DNA of 64,000 bases from Novosphingobium sp. (GTDB lineage Bacteria; Pseudomonadota; Alphaproteobacteria; Sphingomonadales; Sphingomonadaceae): contig NZ_JBCNLP010000001.1 of the NCBI RefSeq assembly GCF_039595395.1, positions 3,534,001 to 3,598,000 on the forward strand, in the 5' to 3' direction. A program made the translations under genes and the position numbers. This document shows positions 51,373 to 61,063 of the stretch, one piece after another. Position 1 is the first letter of the stretch. Each line of letters begins with the position of its first letter. Below the pieces are notes generated by a model, which did not search any database, had not been told where the DNA came from, and was given only the letters and a program-made list of their open reading frames with translations.

Positions 51373-51410
51373 TCGCAAGGCGCTGGGTGATTCCACCCAG
51401 CTTGAAAACG
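51373..51410. terminator. Bidirectional terminator-like hairpin
   Basis: GCTGGGTG (51382-51389) pairs with CACCCAGC (51394-51401) around ATTC, extended by CAAG/CTTG and GTTTT/AAAAC arms. It lies between the convergent ends of the anti-sigma gene and the next gene, with T- and A-rich flanks on both sides. Confidence 0.7.
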
Positions 51411-51412
51411 CT

Positions 51413-52003
51413 CTATTGGGCGTGATCGAGCATGCTGTTGGCGATGGCGGCGGAAGCGAGAAAATCCTTCAGCGTCACGGGCGCATAATTGCAGCCGATG
51501 AACAGCGTCTTGTTCTCCTCGTCCGCGGGCGGTTTGGCGCCGAACAACAGGCCGATGGCGTCATCCGTCGGGGCGAAGGCCCCCAGCATCGGGCTCTTGT
51601 CCGGGTCGGCGAAGTGGTAATATTGCTCGGTGATTCTGATCGGCGCGCGCAGCAGGCCCTGCTCCCTGATCACCGCCAGCGCCTCGGCGCGCGGCAGTTC
51701 GATCACCACCCACTGGTTGAGGAAAGACACGGTTTCGACGCTTCGGCCAAAGATCGTGACGGGATGGCCAAGGCGAAAGCTCCACAGGCCCAGCATGCCT
51801 GCGTGGCCGTTCTCATCCAAGCGCTTGAGCCATGACGTTTTGTCGGACAGCAGCACTTCACCGTAAGCGCCCAGCTCCTCGGTGGAGCCCCGGCATTCGA
51901 TCAGCCGGCCCAGCCCCTCGGGACTGAGTGCCGGCTCCGTTGCATGGGCGGCCGGGGCGCCGAGGGCCAGCATCAGGGCAGCCCATGATCCGAAACGCCG
52001 CAC
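51413..52003 (-). CDS. Secreted hypothetical protein
   Basis: This 196-aa protein starts at a GTG at 52003 with AGGAGGAAG just upstream. The signal peptide is WAALMLALGAPAAHA. The mature part has two cysteines (LIECRGST and FIGCNYAP) that could form one disulfide, and a mixed alpha/beta pattern. No family is recognised. It is convergent with the anti-sigma gene. A periplasmic location is inferred. Confidence 0.65.
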   Translation of the reverse strand: MRRFGSWAALMLALGAPAAHATEPALSPEGLGRLIECRGSTEELGAYGEVLLSDKTSWLKRLDENGHAGMLGLWSFRLGHPVTIFGRSVETVSFLNQWVVIELPRAEALAVIREQGLLRAPIRITEQYYHFADPDKSPMLGAFAPTDDAIGLLFGAKPPADEENKTLFIGCNYAPVTLKDFLASAAIANSMLDHAQ

Positions 52004-52082
52004 TGTCTTCCTCCTGCCGATCGGTTGATGCAGGGGTCAGCCTAGCGGAGAGAGACGGGTTAAGCCACTCAATCATCTGATT

Positions 52083-52271
52083 TTAAGGGCGGCGGTCCCT
52101 CTGCCGGGCCGCCTTCACCAGCGCATAGACGCTGCCCCCGCCCAGCACCGAGGCCAGACCAAAGCCGATCACCGCGCCCCAAGCCGCGCCGGTCAGCCCA
52201 CTGATCGAGCCGCCAACAAACATACCGATCAGGGGGAGGACGATAAAGAACAGGCAGCCGATCGCAAACAA
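52083..52271 (-). CDS. Small glycine-rich membrane protein
   Basis: This is a 62-aa product from a TTG at 52271 with GGAGA six bases upstream. Two hydrophobic segments (IGCLFFIVLPLIGMFVGG, then TGAAWGAVIGFGLASVLGGG) with glycine-zipper spacing are followed by a basic tail (KAARQRDRRP). It is probably an inner-membrane peptide. No family is known. Confidence 0.55.
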   Translation of the reverse strand: MFAIGCLFFIVLPLIGMFVGGSISGLTGAAWGAVIGFGLASVLGGGSVYALVKAARQRDRRP

Positions 52272-52356
52272 GGGATGTCTCCGTTTGCCCCCAACTGCCC
52301 TTTACGCCGCCGCCCTGCAGACCGGAAGATCCACCTAAGGCTTAGAAGCTGTCTGG

Positions 52357-52488
52357 AAATTCGGCGAAGCCGAATTTGCGGCACCGGCCCTCTCCCCCGC
52401 CCGACCACCCACAGGATACGACCGATGGGTGGCCGGGCGGGGGAGAGGGCCGGTGCCGCTCAGGAAAATGCGCTTTCGCGCATTTTCC
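52357..52488. repeat. Triple hairpin repeat, family 2 (long form)
   Basis: There are three consecutive inverted repeats. AAATTCGGC / GCCGAATTT with a GAA loop (52357-52377). A 34-bp stem with one mismatch from 52378-52411 to 52426-52459 (GCGGCACCGGCCC at its base) with a 14-base loop. GGAAAATGCGC / GCGCATTTTCC with a TTTC loop (52463-52488). The structure as a whole is roughly symmetrical and sits 11 bp past the stop of the leftward PLP-enzyme gene. Related single hairpins are at 53897 and 28451. Confidence 0.85.
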
Positions 52489-52498
52489 AAACGGACTC

Positions 52499-53776
52499 TT
52501 ATGCGATGCCCTTCATCTTGCGGAAGGCATCGAAGCGGTCGAGGAAGCGGTCGATATCGGCCTTTTCCAGATAATAGGGCGTGGAGAGGCGAATGCGGCT
52601 GGGCGCTCCGCCGCGCACGCGGATGCGATGGTTGGCCCACATCCAGTCCATCAGCTCATGCATCTGCACCGGCCCCATATCCAGAGTGGCGATGGCGCAG
52701 CGCATGGTGGGATCGGGCGAGGTGAGATCCTTCGATCCGCGCTTCATCATCTCGCCATGCAGATAATCGGCGAGGAAACGGTGGCGCTTCTCGATGCGTT
52801 CGATGCCGATGCTGTTGGCCAGCTTGATCGCGGCCAGCAGCCCCATCATCGCGGGAATGTTCGAGGAGCCGATCTGCGAATAGCGGTCCACATCGCGCAC
52901 CGGCGCATCCCAGCCGCCCGTCACGGTGGTGGGCCACAGCCGCTCCATCACGCTCTTGTCGCGCACGAAGAGGAAGCCGGTGCCCTTGGTGGCGAACAGC
53001 CATTTATGCATCGAACCGGTATAGATATCGCAGCCGATATCGTTGAGATCGACCTTGAGCATCCCCGCCGCATGCGCCCCATCGAAGGCCGAGATGATCC
53101 CCTTGGAACGGGCCAGCGCGGCAATCTCCTTGGCGGGCAGGATCAGCCCGCTGTTGGTGGAGATATGGCTGACGAAGATGATCTTCGTGTTGGGCGTGAT
53201 GGCGTCATTAATCCGGTTGAGGATATCCGCGGGCGTCAGCGCGGGCTTGGGCAGGTTGAACTTCTTGACCACGATGCCGTAACGCTTGGCCTTCAACATC
53301 CAGGGCTGCTCGCCGCTGCCATGCTCCTCGTCGGAGATCAGCACCTCGTCGCCCGGCTTCATGTCGAAGCCGTCCGCCACCACATTGTTGGCCTCGGTGG
53401 CGTTGCGCAAAACCGCCATCTGGTCGACCCGCGCGCCCATCAGTTGCGCGAAGGGCTCGCGGAACTCGGTCCAGGGGCCGTAACCCCAGATGGGGTAGCC
53501 CTCGGGCTCGGGCTGGGTCATCTGCTCGGTCAGTTCGTAGGAATCGTAGATCGCCTTCAACACCGGACGCGGCGAGGCCCCCACCGTGCCATTGTTGAGA
53601 TTGACCACCCCCGCCGGAATCAGGAACTGCTTGCGCAGCGCGGCCCAATAGGCCTCCTCATTGCGCGCATAGAGGTCTGCCCCCGGCAGCGGCACCTCGG
53701 CAAGCGCGGCGGCGGGCAGCGCAGAGGCGGCCCCGGCAAACAGGCTGTTGGCAAGCATCGAACGGCGATCGAACAT
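52499..53776 (-). CDS. Tat-exported class V aminotransferase-fold PLP enzyme
   Basis: This is a 425-aa protein. The N-terminal twin-arginine signal is FDRRSMLANSLFAGAASALP, ending near AAALA. The rest is the fold-type-I class V domain: LNNGTVGASPRPVL, RNATEANNVVADG, SDEEHGSGEQPWM, FVSHISTNSGLI, FDGAHAAGM (PLP-binding Asp) and GSMHKWLFATKGTGFLFV (Schiff-base Lys). It resembles isopenicillin-N-epimerase/cysteine-desulfurase-like proteins. Export of a folded, cofactor-loaded enzyme to the periplasm is unusual for PLP enzymes. The substrate is unknown. GAGAGG precedes the ATG. Family 2 repeats flank both ends of the gene. Confidence 0.88.
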   Translation of the reverse strand: MFDRRSMLANSLFAGAASALPAAALAEVPLPGADLYARNEEAYWAALRKQFLIPAGVVNLNNGTVGASPRPVLKAIYDSYELTEQMTQPEPEGYPIWGYGPWTEFREPFAQLMGARVDQMAVLRNATEANNVVADGFDMKPGDEVLISDEEHGSGEQPWMLKAKRYGIVVKKFNLPKPALTPADILNRINDAITPNTKIIFVSHISTNSGLILPAKEIAALARSKGIISAFDGAHAAGMLKVDLNDIGCDIYTGSMHKWLFATKGTGFLFVRDKSVMERLWPTTVTGGWDAPVRDVDRYSQIGSSNIPAMMGLLAAIKLANSIGIERIEKRHRFLADYLHGEMMKRGSKDLTSPDPTMRCAIATLDMGPVQMHELMDWMWANHRIRVRGGAPSRIRLSTPYYLEKADIDRFLDRFDAFRKMKGIA

Positions 53777-53896
53777 GGAGACCTCTCAGGCTGGAGCCAC
53801 GGCAAGGCGCGCCGTACCCCCAGCGCTGCCCCGGCCCGAGTTGTGACCATGCAATAAGAAACGTAAATTGGTGAAATGACGAAGACGGGGCTTCTT

Positions 53897-53938
53897 TGAA
53901 AAATGTGCGAAGGCACATTTTCAGGGCGGCACCGGCGC
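53897..53938. repeat. Hairpin repeat, family 2 (short form)
   Basis: TGAAAAATGTGC / GCACATTTTCA around GAAG (one bulged A), then GGGCGGCACCGG. Compared with the minus-strand form at 52463-52488, GCGC/GCGC pairs have become GTGC/GCAC, so pairing is kept while sequence changes. It lies between the PLP-enzyme start and the stop of the leftward GNAT gene. Confidence 0.7.
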
Positions 53939-53943
53939 GCTCC

Positions 53944-54498
53944 TCAGCGATAGGTCTTCGCCAGGATCACCAGCGTCGGATCGCCCTCGAAGGGATAGGG
54001 GGTGAAACCCTTCTCGCGCTCCAGCTCGATGGCGGCGCGGTTTTCACGGCTCTCGATCGAGATCACCCGGCGCACGCCCCGCCGCTGCGCCTCCTGCGCC
54101 AGCAGATCGACCAGCGCCCAGCCAATGCCATGCGCCCGGTAATCCTCGCGCACCGAGACCGCAATCTCGGCGGTGTCCAGCTTGCCGTCGCAGGCCAGCA
54201 GTGCCGAGGCGACCAGATCGCCATAGGCAGGCTCGAAGACCAGAAAGCTCTCGGTGCGGAAATGGTCGGGATGCAGCAGCAGGTCGAGCTGGTCGCGGCT
54301 GACCTGCGCGCAGGCGGCCAGAAAGCGGAAGCGGCGATCCTCCTCGCTGACCTGCGCGAAGAATTGCGCCAGCGCCGGGCCGTCATGCTCGGTGGCGGGC
54401 ACCACCTCCAGCCGCAACCCGCAGCGCGTGGTGAGAATGCGAGGCGTCTCGTCAGCGCTGGTAAGAATGGCAGGGGCGAGGATGGCGGGGTCGGTCAT
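53944..54498 (-). CDS. GNAT-family N-acetyltransferase
   Basis: This is a 184-aa acetyltransferase. The GNAT core begins around LEVVPATEHDGPALAQFFAQ and includes EIAVSVREDYRAHGIGWALV, where R-x-x-G-I-G is the acetyl-CoA pyrophosphate loop, followed by IESRENRAAIELEREKGF. The second half matches the GNAT fused to acyl-CoA synthetases, but here it stands alone. The substrate may be a protein lysine or a small amine. The ATG at 54498 is clear. It is divergent from the response regulator gene. Confidence 0.85.
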   Translation of the reverse strand: MTDPAILAPAILTSADETPRILTTRCGLRLEVVPATEHDGPALAQFFAQVSEEDRRFRFLAACAQVSRDQLDLLLHPDHFRTESFLVFEPAYGDLVASALLACDGKLDTAEIAVSVREDYRAHGIGWALVDLLAQEAQRRGVRRVISIESRENRAAIELEREKGFTPYPFEGDPTLVILAKTYR

Positions 54499-54692
54499 GA
54501 TGCGAACTCCTTGGCGATAAGGCGCTGCTACGCCGAGTCCCCGCCGCTTTCCTTGACCCGGGGCAAATTGGCGCAGGCTTCGACCAAAGTCTGTGCGACG
54601 TCATCAGGACCACACGGTGCTTGCCCGGCGCCGAGGGAAAGTCCATCTTGGCACTCTGGCGAAACCGCCTGCCCGAAAGCCGGAGCATCCCC

Positions 54693-55337
54693 GTGAGTAT
54701 GACGATCCTGATTGCCGACGACCATCCGCTGTTCCGCCAGGCGCTGACGCTTGCGGCCAGCCGCGTGGTGCCCGGCGCGCGCATCGTCGAGGCCGGGACG
54801 CTGGCCGCCGCCGCCCGCGCCGCGCAGGAAGCGCAGGATCTCAAACTCATCATGCTGGATCTGAAGATGCCCGGCGCGGTGGGCTATTCGGGGATAGCTC
54901 TGCTCCACGCGGAAAGGCCCGAGGTGCCGATTCTGGTGATCTCCAGCGCGGAAGGTCAGGCCGCCGCCGATGAGGCGCGCGCCTTCGGGGCCATGGCGTT
55001 CCTTTCCAAACATGCCGATCTCGACCAGATCGAAAGCACCATCACCCGCATTCTGGGCGGCCAGCTTCCCCCCAGCGCTACCCGTTCGAGCGACGCCGCC
55101 CCGGCAGGCGATATCGAGAACATCCGGCGCGAGGTGGCGGGCCTCACCCCCACCCAGCTCAAGGTGCTGCTGGCGGTGCTCGATGGCCAGCTCAACAAGC
55201 AGATCGCCTTCCAGCTCGGCATCACCGAAAGCACGGTGAAGGCGCATATGACCGCGATCATGCGCAAGCTGGATGTGCGCAACCGCACCCAGGCGGCGCT
55301 GGTGGCACGCTCGCTGGGGCTAGACCTCGCCCATTGA
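54693..55337 (+). CDS. LuxR/NarL-family response regulator
   Basis: This is 214 aa from a GTG at 54693 (GGAG seven bases upstream); an ATG at 54699 is the alternative. The receiver domain is MTILIADDHPLFRQALTLAA with the phosphoacceptor Asp in LIMLDLKMPG and the conserved Lys in FLSKHAD. A LuxR helix-turn-helix (LTPTQLKVLLAVLDGQLNKQ, ESTVKAHMTAIMRKLDVRNR) forms the C-terminus. Its 3' end overlaps the convergent sensor-kinase gene by 18 bases. The neighbouring hybrid kinase is its likely partner. Confidence 0.93.
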   Translation: MSMTILIADDHPLFRQALTLAASRVVPGARIVEAGTLAAAARAAQEAQDLKLIMLDLKMPGAVGYSGIALLHAERPEVPILVISSAEGQAAADEARAFGAMAFLSKHADLDQIESTITRILGGQLPPSATRSSDAAPAGDIENIRREVAGLTPTQLKVLLAVLDGQLNKQIAFQLGITESTVKAHMTAIMRKLDVRNRTQAALVARSLGLDLAH

Positions 55338-58300
55338 GGAAGAGGCCGATGCCCCTGCCGCAGGGGCCAGTGCCGGCAAGCTCCACGCCGCCCCCACCTG
55401 CGAGAGAAAGCGCTCGATCATCTCGGGCGCGATGGGCTTGGCATGCATCTCCACCCCCATGCTGGCGGCCAGATCGCTGATCCACGCGCCGCTTTCGGCG
55501 GTGATCAGCATGGCGGGCAGATCGGGCTGAATGGCACGCAGACGCTTGACCACGCTCAGCCCATCCTCGCCATGGTCGAGCCGGTAGTCGACCAGCACCG
55601 CATCGACCTGAGCGGCATGGGGCAGCGCCTCGGCGCCATTGGCCGCGCCGATCGGGCGATGCCCCATGCTGAGCAGCAGGGCCACACTGGCCTCCACCGT
55701 GCGCGCATCATCGTCCACCACCAGCACCCGCAAACGCCGCTGACGCAGATCGGGAGCGACGATGTCATCCTCAACCGGCACCGGCGGCGGCGCCACGGCG
55801 GTCCCATCGCCGGCCGCCAGCCACAGGCTGAACCGGCTGCCGCGCCCCGGCCGTGACGACACCTCGATCCGCGCATCGAGCAGGCGCGCAATGCGTTCCG
55901 AGAGCGAAAGCCCCAGCCCCAGCCCCTCGGCCTCCACATCGCCGAGCCGCGTGAACTCGCCGAAGATCGAATCCACCTTGTCGGCCGGGATGCCGACGCC
56001 GGTGTCCACCACATCGATGCGCAGCCAGCCCGTGCCGTCCTCGGCCCGCCGCCGCCGCACGCCGACCACCACCCCGCCCCGCTCGGTATAACGCAGCGCA
56101 TTGGCGAGGAAATTCTGGAGCAGCGAGCGCAGCAGCCCGCCATCGCTCACCACATCGAGCCCTTCGCGGGCCAGCGGGGCAAGGCGCAGGGTCAGCCGCT
56201 TGCCCTCGGCCATGGGACGGAAACCATCGACCAGACCCGCCAGAAAAGGCTGTAACGCCAGAGGTTCCGGGCTGGGCGTCACCCCGCCCGCATCCAGCTT
56301 GCTGATGTCGAGCAGGGCGCGCAGCAGATCCTCTGCCGCCGTGATCGCGGAATCGACCCGCCCCACCAGCAGTTTGGCATGATCGTCCACATCGCGGGCC
56401 AAGGCAGCGGTGAACAGCCGCGCGGCATGCAAAGGCTGCAACAGGTCGTGGCTCGCGGCGGCCAGAAAGCGCGTCTTGTCCGCCGTGGCGCGCGCCAGTT
56501 GGCGGTTGGCCTGCGACAGCTCGGCGGTGCGCGCGCTCACCCGGCTTTCGAGCTGCGCCAGCGCCTGACGCAATTCGGCGCGGGCATTGGCCTCGCCGGT
56601 GATGTCGGTGAAGCTGGTGACATAGCCGCCCCCCCGGCATCGGCCCACCCGCGATCTTGAGCACGCGGCCGTCGCGGCGATAGCGCTCGCCCTCATAGAA
56701 ACCGCTGTTCTTCATCTGGGTGATGCGGCGCTTGACCTGCTCTTCCGGATCGCCCGGCCCCAGCTCGCCGCGATTGACGTTGTAGCGGATCAGCTTTTCC
56801 ACCGGTGTGCCGACCTGCAGCATGCCCGGCGGATAGTTGAAGAAGCTCTCGTACCGCGAATTCCACGCGATGAGATTGAGATCCTCATCGACCACACGGA
56901 TGCCCGCATCGATGTTCTCGAAGGTGGCGGTCAGCAAAGGCCGCGTGAAGCCCAGAGCATGGCCGCGCTCGTCGAGCAGATGGGTCACCTCGCCCAGAGT
57001 CATCCGCCCCCCCCGCCAGCGCCGAGGCCACCAGCGAGCGCGCCGCCGAGGTGCCCACCACCGCCCCGATCAACTGCCGCGCCCGCTGCGCGGAACGGCG
57101 ATCGATGGGATCGTCATGGAAAGCCTCGGGGAATTCGCGCAGGGCCTTTTCCTGACCGACAAAACTGGCGACCAGATCCTTGAGCTGGCCCAGATCGGCA
57201 ATGCTGTCATGCCAGCGCATCAGCGCGGGCAAAGGCGCGCTGCGCACCTTGCGCGCCGCGATCACCGCATAGGTCAGCAGGTTGAGCCCCAGGCTCCAGG
57301 CCACGCCATGCACCAGCGGACTGGCATGGCCCAGCCCCAGCAGACGCAGCGGATCGAAAGGCCCGGCGGCCAGCGCCTGTCGCCAGTCCTCGGGCAGGAT
57401 CGGCGGCAGGGCCAGCGTATAGAGCCACAGCACCAGCCCGACGCTCAGGCTGGCGCGCGCTGCCAGCGGATCGCGCCGCCGCCCGGTGGCGGCCATGGCC
57501 AGATGCGGGGTGAACTGCGCCATGGCGGCAAAGGCCACCAGACCGATCGAGGCCAGCGAATCCTGAGGCCTCACCAACAGCGCCCAGGCCAGCGCCAGCA
57601 TCACCACGCCAAAGATCGACAAACGCCGCACCAGCAGCATCCGCCGCCCGAGCGCCCCGGCGGCCAGTGGTGTGCCCTGAGCGCCACCCGCCGCGCGCGC
57701 CACGCTGGGAAAAACCAGATCGTTCGAAACCATCGTGGCCAGCGCCGTGGCATCGGTGATGACCATCGCCGCCGCCGCGCCGATGCCGCCCAGCAGCTCC
57801 GCCGCCATGATGCCGGTGTGCCCGGCCTGTTGCGGCAGGGTCAGCGCGAAATAGTCGGGCATGGCGCCCGCGGGCAGCACGCTGAGCCCCGCCAGCGCAA
57901 TGGGAAAGACCGAGGCCGCCATCAGCGTGAGATAGGCCGCAAAGCCGAAGCGGGCGCGCGGCAGATCCTCCACCTCACGCGCCTCTGCCAGACCCATGTA
58001 GAACTGGCGCGGCAGGCTGAAGATCGTCAGCCCCGCCAGCAAGGCAATCACCCCGGTGTCCACCGAAAGATCGTGCAGGGCGAAATGACGGTGCAATTGC
58101 GCCCAGCCAGCGCTCACCTGAAGCGAGGTGGCATTGAGGAGCAGCGTCACCGCCAGCCCGGCCATCAGCAGCATGGCGATTAGCTTGGCCAGCGATTCCA
58201 GCCCCATGGCATAGATCAGCCCCTCGGACCGCCCGGTCAGTTCAAAGCGCCGCGCGCCGAACAGCATGGCGAAGACCGCAAGCAGAATCGCCCCCGCCAT

Positions 58301-58768
58301 CATGGTCGGCACCATCACCGCCTCGCCGGTCACGATGGTGAAGGCCGTGCCGATCGAAATGAATTGCAGCGCCATATAGGGCACCGTGCCCGCCAGAGCG
58401 ATCAGCGTGACCAGCCGCGCCACCACCGGATCATGGCCGAAGCGCGCGGCGATAAAGTCGGAGAGGGTAACCGCCTGCTCCTCGGCCACGGCGCGGGCGA
58501 TGCGGCGCAGAAAGCGGGGCGCGGCCAGCAGCAGCAGGATCGGCGCGAGATAGACCGGCAGATAATCCCAGCCGGTACGCACCGCGCTGCCCACCGCGCC
58601 ATAGATCGTCCAGCTTGAACAATAGACGCCGAGCGCCAGCGTGTAGGCGCCATGCCGCCCGCGCATATGGCCGCCCGTGCGCCGCGCATGACGCTGCGTG
58701 AGCGCCGCGACCAGAAACAACAGGGCGATCCAGGCCATCGCCAAAAGCGCCGCAGAACCGACACGCAT
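55320..58768 (-). pseudogene. SSS-PAS hybrid sensor histidine kinase, two +1 frameshifts at homopolymers
   Basis: The repaired product is about 1149 aa. The N-terminal 550 residues form a sodium/solute-symporter-like domain of 12-13 helices (VTLSDFIAARFGHDP, GLTIFSLPRQFYMGLAEARE). A PAS-like domain (FENIDAGIRVVDEDLNLIAW), a HisKA helix (RFLAAASHDLLQPLHAARLF), an ATPase domain (NFLANALRYTERGG, GLGLGLSLSERIA) and a C-terminal receiver (RVLVVDDDARTVEAS, VLVDYRLDHGEDG) follow. This is the NahK/ErcS' or CbrA-like layout. The frame changes at a run of eight C (57007-57014) and a run of seven C (56629-56635); removing one base from each restores it. The ATG at 58768 has GGAG eight bases upstream. 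Confidence 0.88.
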
Positions 58769-58868
58769 GCGCTTCACTCCACTCGCCGCCCCGCCTCGGC
58801 GGGATCGGCTTAGCGGATCGCCGCCCCTTTCGGCAAGGGGGGCGTATCAGCGCGGTTCCGGCAAAACC

Positions 58869-59996
58869 TCAGATCGTTTCGGGGATGGCTCCGGCATGAT
58901 CGGAAGCAGCCTGCGTGCGAGGCCTGGTCCGGTTCTGCTCACGATGATCGCTTGCGGCCTGTTCGATGGCGGCGAGGAACTGGTCGGTGGCGCGCGGCCA
59001 GGTGAAACGGCTGCCAAACACCCCTGCCGCCTGCCGGTCGAGCCGCAGCGCGCGACCCACGGCCACGCCCAGATCCTCGTCCAGCGCGGCGACAGTGGCG
59101 GGGAAATCATGCTCCACCCCGCGCCCCTGCTCGCCCAGAATGTCGAGCGGGCCAGACACCGGATAGGAGGCCACTGGCAGACCGCAGGCCAACGCCTCGA
59201 TGATGACCAGCCCGAAGGTGTCGGTGCGGCTGGGGAAGACGAAGACATCAGCGGCGCGATAAGCCTGTGCCAGCCGTTCCCCCGCCAGAGCGCCGAGGAA
59301 CACCACATCGGGATAGAGCCGCTGCATCTCGCCCAGCGCGGGACCGTCGCCCGCCACGACCTTGGTGCCGGGCGTGTCGAGGTTGAGGAAGGCCTCAAGG
59401 TTCTTCTCGGGCGCCACCCGGCCAACATTGAGCAGGATCGGCCGCGGCAGATCGGCCAGTTCGGGCAGCGTGTCGCCCACGGGTGAGAACAGCTCGGGAT
59501 CGATGCCGCGGCTCCACGGGCGGGTGGGGCCGATGCCGCGCCCGGCCAGCTCGCGCGCCAGGCTGGGGGTGGCGACCATCACGCCTTTGCTGGGGGCGTG
59601 GAAGCGCTGCATGATCGGCCAGAAACGCTCGGCGCTGATGCCGGTGCGCACCGAGAGATATTCGGGGAAGCGGGTGTGGAAGGCGGTGGTGAAGGGCACA
59701 TTGCGCGCCTGACACCAGCCGCGCGCGCTCCAGCCGATGGGGCCTTCGGTGGCGATATGCACCAGATCGGGTGCGAAACCGTCGAGCATGCGCCGCGCCG
59801 AGAAGCGCGGCGAAATCGCGACGCGGATCTGGCTGTAGCCGGGCAGCGCCACGGTCAGGAAGCGTTCGGGGGTGATCAGCTCCACCTCATGTCCGCGCCG
59901 GTGCAGTTCGGCGACGGTGGCGGCCAGCGTGCGGACCACGCCATTGACCTGCGGGAACCAGGCATCGGTGGCGATGGCGATCTTGATCGGGCGCAT
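58869..59996 (-). CDS. GT4-family glycosyltransferase
   Basis: This is a 375-aa GT-B enzyme. The N-terminal domain starts KIAIATDAWFPQVNGVVRTL and contains FTTAFHTRFPEYLSVRTG. The C-terminal domain includes ILLNVGRVAPEKNLEAFL, VVAGDGPALGEMQRLYP and FVFPSRTDTFGLVIIEALAC with the conserved E-x7-E pattern. It resembles alpha-glycosyltransferases of diacylglycerol or phosphatidylinositol glycolipids. It is 28 bp downstream of an LpxH-like phosphoesterase in the same direction, suggesting a two-gene envelope-lipid unit. The acceptor is unknown. Confidence 0.88.
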   Translation of the reverse strand: MRPIKIAIATDAWFPQVNGVVRTLAATVAELHRRGHEVELITPERFLTVALPGYSQIRVAISPRFSARRMLDGFAPDLVHIATEGPIGWSARGWCQARNVPFTTAFHTRFPEYLSVRTGISAERFWPIMQRFHAPSKGVMVATPSLARELAGRGIGPTRPWSRGIDPELFSPVGDTLPELADLPRPILLNVGRVAPEKNLEAFLNLDTPGTKVVAGDGPALGEMQRLYPDVVFLGALAGERLAQAYRAADVFVFPSRTDTFGLVIIEALACGLPVASYPVSGPLDILGEQGRGVEHDFPATVAALDEDLGVAVGRALRLDRQAAGVFGSRFTWPRATDQFLAAIEQAASDHREQNRTRPRTQAASDHAGAIPETI

Positions 59997-60024
59997 AGGT
60001 CAAAACTCCTGATGCGAGGGATGC

Positions 60025-60954
60025 TCAGGCCGGTTGGGCTTCTGCCGTTTCGGCGCTCAGACCGGCCAGTTCGCGGGCGCGCACTTCCGCGCCGTAATCG
60101 ACGATGCTCATCGCGCCGGTGAAGTCCTCGACCAGCGCAGTGCAGCTTTCGACCCAGTCACCATCGTTGTAATAGGTGACGCCGTGGATATCGCGGATCT
60201 CGGCCGAATGGATATGGCCGCAGACGATGCCGTCCAGCCCGCGCGCCACCGCCTCATGCGCCACCGCTTCCTCGAAGGAGCAGATGTAGGAGACGGCGTT
60301 CTTGACGCGCTTTTTCAGGTAAGCCGAGAGCGACCAATAGGGCAGTTTCAACCGGCGACGGATGGCGTTGAAGGCGACATTGACCTTCATCATCAGCTCG
60401 TAAGCCTGGTCGCCCAGGAAGGCGAGCCACTTGTGGTAGAGCACCACCGCATCGAAGCTGTCGCCATGCGTCACCAGCAGGCGGCGACGGTCGGCGGTGA
60501 CATGGATCGCCTCGTTCAGCAGTTCGACACCGCCGAAGGTCATGCCGCAATAGGGGCGCAGCATCTCGTCATGATTGCCGCAGATGAAGACGACGCGCGT
60601 GCCGCGATGCGCCATCTTGAGGATGCGGCGCAGCACTTCATTGTGGGCATCGGGCCAGTACCAGCCCTTTCTCAGCCGCCAGCCATCGATGATGTCGCCC
60701 ACCAGATAGAGCGTCTCACACTCCACCGAGCGCAGGAACTCGACCAGCAGCCCGGCGTTGCAGCCGCGCGTGCCCAGATGGACGTCGCTGATCCAGACGG
60801 TGCGATATTTGGTCTTGGGGCGGAACCCCTTGGGCTCGGGCAGGTCCAGCCATTCGGGCAGACGGCGACCGGCGTTTCCGCCCATTCCGGATGCGGCAAC
60901 GAAATCCCGAGCCGGGCCGGCAGCAGGATGTTCGCCAAAATCGTCGCGCAACAT
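60025..60954 (-). CDS. LpxH-like metallophosphoesterase
   Basis: This is a 309-aa calcineurin-like enzyme. The five metal motifs are present: WISDVHLGT, LVGDIIDGW, FICGNHDEML, LLVTHGDSFD and VCGHIHSAEI. These match UDP-2,3-diacylglucosamine diphosphatase (LpxH)-type proteins, which act in lipid A synthesis. The extra N-terminal about 50 residues and pairing with a GT4 gene suggest a related glycolipid role rather than the housekeeping step. The ATG at 60954 has GAGGA seven bases upstream. Confidence 0.87.
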   Translation of the reverse strand: MLRDDFGEHPAAGPARDFVAASGMGGNAGRRLPEWLDLPEPKGFRPKTKYRTVWISDVHLGTRGCNAGLLVEFLRSVECETLYLVGDIIDGWRLRKGWYWPDAHNEVLRRILKMAHRGTRVVFICGNHDEMLRPYCGMTFGGVELLNEAIHVTADRRRLLVTHGDSFDAVVLYHKWLAFLGDQAYELMMKVNVAFNAIRRRLKLPYWSLSAYLKKRVKNAVSYICSFEEAVAHEAVARGLDGIVCGHIHSAEIRDIHGVTYYNDGDWVESCTALVEDFTGAMSIVDYGAEVRARELAGLSAETAEAQPA

Positions 60955-61063
60955 GGGACGTCCTCATGCTTGTCCGTGTCCTCCCAGCCTTAAGACAGGG
61001 AGGTTGCACGGGCATGACCGCGTTGCGTCAGTTCGGTGACAGCACGCGCTTGCCGCCGCTGTT

